Source: RGIG9079 sp964567845 (lineage in GTDB: Bacteria > Bacteroidota > Bacteroidia > Bacteroidales > Marinifilaceae). Taken from it: a stretch of 9,344 bases of DNA. This document shows, in pieces, positions 6,908 through 9,344 of this stretch (the first letter of the stretch is position 1; every line of letters begins with the position of its first letter). The translations under genes were made by a program, and so were the position numbers. Location: NCBI GenBank assembly GCA_964567845.1, contig CAZMOG010000075.1, forward strand, positions 1 to 9,344, in the 5' to 3' direction. The notes under the pieces are model-generated. The model searched no databases. It saw only the letters and a list, made by a program, of their open reading frames with translations, and was not told the origin of the DNA.

Positions 6908-6915
6908 AATGAGGT

Positions 6916-8073
6916 ATGAGGAATTTGATTTTTTGTGTAGTTGCAGTGATTATAACACTCACTACCGGTATTGAAACAAAGGCGGCAATAAACGATACAA
7001 AGCCCAAAACAATATCCCTGCTTACATGTGAGCCGGGCAATATGTTATACACCCTGTTCGGTCATACAGCAATAAGGGTTAAAGATGCCGATAGCGACTG
7101 GGTGTTCAACTATGGAACATTCGATTTCGACACTCCGAATTTCTATGGAAAGTACATTAAAGGTGAATTGATGTACCAACTGGCAGCACAACCCTTCAGC
7201 AGTTTTTATGGAACATACGACAGAATGGAGGTTGCTGTTTATGAGCAGGAGTTGAAGTTGGATTCTGCTCAACAACAGAGATTGGTTCGTGCCTTGATGG
7301 AGAACTACAAACCTGAAAACAGAACCTATCTGTATGATTTCCTTTATGACAACTGCGCCACAAGGGTGCGTGATCTGTTCGAAAATAACATTACAGATTC
7401 CGGATCTACATTCCGCTGGGCAGTTGCACAAAGTTCAGACATGACATTCTGGAATCTGCTTGATGAGAAATTGAGAATTGCGCCATGGTGCGAATGGGGA
7501 ATACATACTCTTTTGGGCCAGGATGGCAACACCGTTGCATCGGCTCGCGAAGAGATGTTCCTGCCTGAAAAATTAATGCACGCAGTAAGCCATGCAACCA
7601 TAAACGGTGAACCTTTGGCAAAACAAGCCGTTAAGATTATTGACTACCCTAAACGTACCGAGGTAAAAACTCCGTGGTATGTGAATCCCGATTTTGTATT
7701 CTGGGCATTGGCTCTGCTGATTATCGGAGGTACATTCAGAATGAAGCGTGTCAGATTCATCTCGGTACCTATGTTCTTTTTGACCGGAGTATTGGGATTA
7801 CTGCTCTTCTATCTATCTGCATTCTCACTACACCCAATGACTAACCCGAACTGGAACATTCTTTGGGCATTTCCTCTTAATTTCTTCTTTGTTCCATTCT
7901 TGATTAAGAACAGATGGAGAGTTATTAATATCTATTTGAACTGCTACAACGGATTACTGATTGCGGGCATAGCCATTCTTTTCTGGACCACACCCGCTAT
8001 ACCATTTTCAACAATTCCGTTAATGCTTATTATGTTCTATCTCAGTTATAAGGAGTTGAGTAGCATGCCATAA
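6916..8073 (+). CDS. DUF4105 (Lnb_N-like) membrane protein in the thiamine operon
   Basis: A 385-aa exported membrane protein. Residues 1-23 form a signal peptide. The periplasmic part (about 30-255) is a DUF4105 domain, recognised by LLTCEPGNMLYTLFGHTAIR (35-54), VFNYGTFDFDTPNFYGKYIKG and LYDFLYDNCATRVRDLF (138-154). H50 and C147 are the likely paired active-site residues, in the His-then-Cys order of circularly permuted papain-like folds. Five membrane segments follow at about 261-275, 281-303, 315-330, 337-357 and 363-377. The family is related to the N-terminal domain of Lnb, a lipoprotein N-acyltransferase of Gram-positive bacteria. Whether this protein acylates lipoproteins is unproven. 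Its start 8 bases after thiN and the lack of an internal promoter put it under the TPP riboswitch. The 3' end overlaps the convergent dehydrogenase gene by 54 bases. Confidence 0.88.
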   Translation: MRNLIFCVVAVIITLTTGIETKAAINDTKPKTISLLTCEPGNMLYTLFGHTAIRVKDADSDWVFNYGTFDFDTPNFYGKYIKGELMYQLAAQPFSSFYGTYDRMEVAVYEQELKLDSAQQQRLVRALMENYKPENRTYLYDFLYDNCATRVRDLFENNITDSGSTFRWAVAQSSDMTFWNLLDEKLRIAPWCEWGIHTLLGQDGNTVASAREEMFLPEKLMHAVSHATINGEPLAKQAVKIIDYPKRTEVKTPWYVNPDFVFWALALLIIGGTFRMKRVRFISVPMFFLTGVLGLLLFYLSAFSLHPMTNPNWNILWAFPLNFFFVPFLIKNRWRVINIYLNCYNGLLIAGIAILFWTTPAIPFSTIPLMLIMFYLSYKELSSMP

Positions 8074-8889
8074 CCACTCCTTTTTCTTATGATTTAGAAC
8101 TCGATCCGGAATTTTTGTAGCCTTTTTATCGGCATATACCGAACCGGTAACCCCCTCTAATTCCGGATCAAGAAGCAACTTAACAGCTGTCGATGCTCCA
8201 CGCTTTGGCTGATAGATAAACGGCCGGAAGAACCAATCGCACAATTTATCTACCACAACGTTACCCATACGGATAATATTGGTGCTTACAATTCCGGGAT
8301 CTGAAGCGTTTACAGTAATCTTACGCTCTTTAAGCTCTTCCGACAATTTGAGAGTAAAGAGAGTCAATGCCAATTTTGAATCGGAATAGAATACAAATCG
8401 GTTAAAACAGCTATTTGTTCTGTAGAATGGCTCCTCGGGAACCCTACCAATAAGATAGGTACATGATACAGTATTTACAATTCGCGTACCCTGCTCCATC
8501 ATTGGCAAAAGAAGGTGAGTCAAACGATACGGACCCACATAGTTTACAGCCATTGTCTTCTCTATGCCTTCAATACTCTTTTCGCGATTCCAGCACAAGA
8601 CTCCTGCATTATTTGCCAAAAGGGCTATTGGTTTGCCCAACTGCTTAATCTCGGCAACAAACTTATCGATTATTGAAAAATTTGTCAAATCCAATTCATG
8701 CGCAAAGATATTGGCATTACCACTCTCTTCGCGCAATTTCAAGCACAACTCTTCACATTTCGCAGGATTTACACAGGCCATAACAACACTATATCCCTGC
8801 TTGGCAACCTCAAGGACAATTTCGCGTCCCATGCCTCCATCCGCTCCCGTTATTACAGCTAATTTATTATTGTTATTATTGCTCATCAT
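8020..8889 (-). CDS. Short-chain dehydrogenase/reductase, retinol-dehydrogenase-like
   Basis: A classical NAD(P)-dependent SDR with a Rossmann fold. Numbered from this start it has 289 aa: the nucleotide-binding motif TGADGGMG lies at about 14-21, NNAG at 93-96, the catalytic serine in NTVSC at 142, and YSDSK with Y168 and K172. DPGIVSTNI at about 197-205 matches the usual PG motif after the active site. Similarity is closest to the RDH/WW-oxidoreductase-like group, but the substrate is unknown. Three in-frame starts exist: 8910 (adds MCGESKK), 8889 and 8886. I prefer the ATGATG pair because an A-rich stretch precedes it and the first strand (KLAVITG) normally lies close to the N-terminus. 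An unusual run of five Asn precedes that strand. The C-terminus overlaps the DUF4105 gene by 54 bases, and the 178-bp repeat array lies directly upstream. Confidence 0.9.
   Translation of the reverse strand: MMSNNNNNKLAVITGADGGMGREIVLEVAKQGYSVVMACVNPAKCEELCLKLREESGNANIFAHELDLTNFSIIDKFVAEIKQLGKPIALLANNAGVLCWNREKSIEGIEKTMAVNYVGPYRLTHLLLPMMEQGTRIVNTVSCTYLIGRVPEEPFYRTNSCFNRFVFYSDSKLALTLFTLKLSEELKERKITVNASDPGIVSTNIIRMGNVVVDKLCDWFFRPFIYQPKRGASTAVKLLLDPELEGVTGSVYADKKATKIPDRVLNHKKKEWLWHATQLLITEIEHNKH
8050..8087 (+). terminator. Probable terminator of the thiamine operon
   Basis: AAGGAGT (8050-8056) pairs perfectly with ACTCCTT (8076-8082), and the following bases continue the T run to 8085 (TTTTT overall) before CTTA. 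The 19-base loop holds the stop codon of the DUF4105 gene (8071-8073). The stem is short (7 bp) and the loop large, so strength is uncertain, but the position at the end of the operon fits. The same bases encode the C-terminal part of the dehydrogenase on the other strand. Confidence 0.5.
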
Positions 8890-8922
8890 CTTTTTACTTT
8901 CACCGCACATTTATATAATCTA

Positions 8923-9344
8923 CCCCCTTCGCTACATTCACTACGTTCATTTCACTAATAAGGGGGCTTTACTCGCTTCGCTCGCTAAGCAAATCTGCGC
9001 AAATCTAATCTACACCTTTTACACTCATCTGTCAAGAAATCTAGCCGCTTTCTAAACAGCTTGTGGATTTGCTTTAATTTGGTATCTACCAACCCCCAAA
9101 CCCCCTTCGCTACATTCACTACGTTCATTTCGCTAATAAGGGGGCTTTACTCGCTTCGCTCGCTAAGCAAATCTGCGCAAATCTAATCTACACCTTTTAC
9201 ACTCATCTGTCAAGAAATCTAGCCGCTTTCTAAACAGCTTGTGGATTTGCTTTAATTTGGTATCTACCAACCCCCAAACCCCCTTCGCTACATTCACTAC
9301 GTTCATTTCGCTAATAAGGGGGCTTTACTCGCTTCGCTCGCTAA
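8923..9344. repeat. Tandem array of a 178-bp unit, about 2.4 copies, open at the window end
   Basis: Units begin at 8923, 9101 and 9279 (CCCCCTTCGCTACATTC), so the period is exactly 178 bases. Copies 1 and 2 differ by one base (A8954 versus G9132), and the partial third copy (66 bases) matches copy 2. Each unit holds an inverted repeat CCCCCTT...AAGGGGG (8923-8929 with 8960-8966), a CGCT/TCGC-rich stretch ending CTCGCTAAGC, and a C-rich end TACCAACCCCCAAA. The period is not a multiple of three and no long reading frame is credible, so the array is non-coding. It occupies the whole region upstream of the dehydrogenase and continues beyond the window. Its function and family are unknown to me. 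Confidence 0.93.

Noticed and set aside
6909..6911. ATG just after the thiN stop as start of the DUF4105 gene
   Set aside because: It is in another frame and does not lead to the DUF4105 protein; the ATG at 6916 gives a proper signal peptide.
8900..8950. Minus-strand 16-codon frame (MNVVNVAKG...) between the array and the dehydrogenase
   Set aside because: It is very short, arises from repeat sequence and has no support beyond an ATG; a leader peptide cannot be argued from it.
9000..9007. TAGATTTG on the minus strand within each repeat unit as a promoter -7 box
   Set aside because: It matches TAnnTTTG but no TTTG lies 19-21 bases upstream in the unit, so it is too weak to call.
8564..9055. 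Plus-strand frame of 163 codons running from the dehydrogenase gene into the repeat array
   Set aside because: It is antisense to the dehydrogenase, has no family resemblance, and extends into non-coding repeat.
8923..9344. CRISPR array or insertion sequence
   Set aside because: There are no variable spacers between short repeats, no cas genes, no transposase and no terminal repeats with target duplication; the entire 178-bp unit is repeated.

Overview
The window looks like a scaffold piece from a member of the Bacteroidota, most likely Bacteroidales. Three things point there. The promoters fit the Bacteroidota form (TTTG, 19-20 bases, TAnnTTTG) rather than TTGACA/TATAAT. Start codons lack Shine-Dalgarno sequences. 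The gene families (TonB-dependent thiamine receptor, PnuT, TPK-type thiamine pyrophosphokinase, DUF4105/Lnb_N protein) are also typical. The genus is not resolved. Two assembly features matter: exactly 100 Ns at 78-177, lying inside a tRNA gene, and a 178-bp tandem repeat running off the right edge.

Left part (1-413): a minus-strand tRNA-Glu(CTC) unit with at least two identical copies, a promoter at 352-382 and an intrinsic terminator at 7-47. Middle housekeeping part (414-3296): yggS (PLP homeostasis, minus), truA (tRNA pseudouridine synthase, plus), bcp (thiol peroxidase, minus) and an EamA-family transporter (plus), with short divergent or convergent spacers and no shared pathway.

Right part (3278-8085): a thiamine salvage operon. 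A good promoter starts transcription at the edge of a TPP riboswitch (about 3316-3400). It is followed by a TonB-dependent outer-membrane receptor, the inner-membrane transporter PnuT, thiamine pyrophosphokinase ThiN and a DUF4105/Lnb_N-like membrane protein. Spacings are +12, -14 and +8 bases, so the four genes probably share one transcript. The expected flow is: receptor imports thiamine across the outer membrane, PnuT carries it across the inner membrane, ThiN traps it as TPP, and TPP shuts the operon down through the riboswitch. No thiamine biosynthesis gene is present. The role of the DUF4105 protein in this set is the main open question.

An oppositely oriented short-chain dehydrogenase overlaps the operon's last gene tail-to-tail by 54 bp, and a terminator-like hairpin spans that overlap. 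Upstream of the dehydrogenase, from 8923 to the end, lies a tandem array of about 2.4 copies of a 178-bp non-coding unit, with one base difference between copies. I see no phage, insertion sequence, CRISPR array or defence system. The thiamine module is of a known kind. The less explained items are its fourth gene, the possible riboswitch expression platform, and the 178-bp array.
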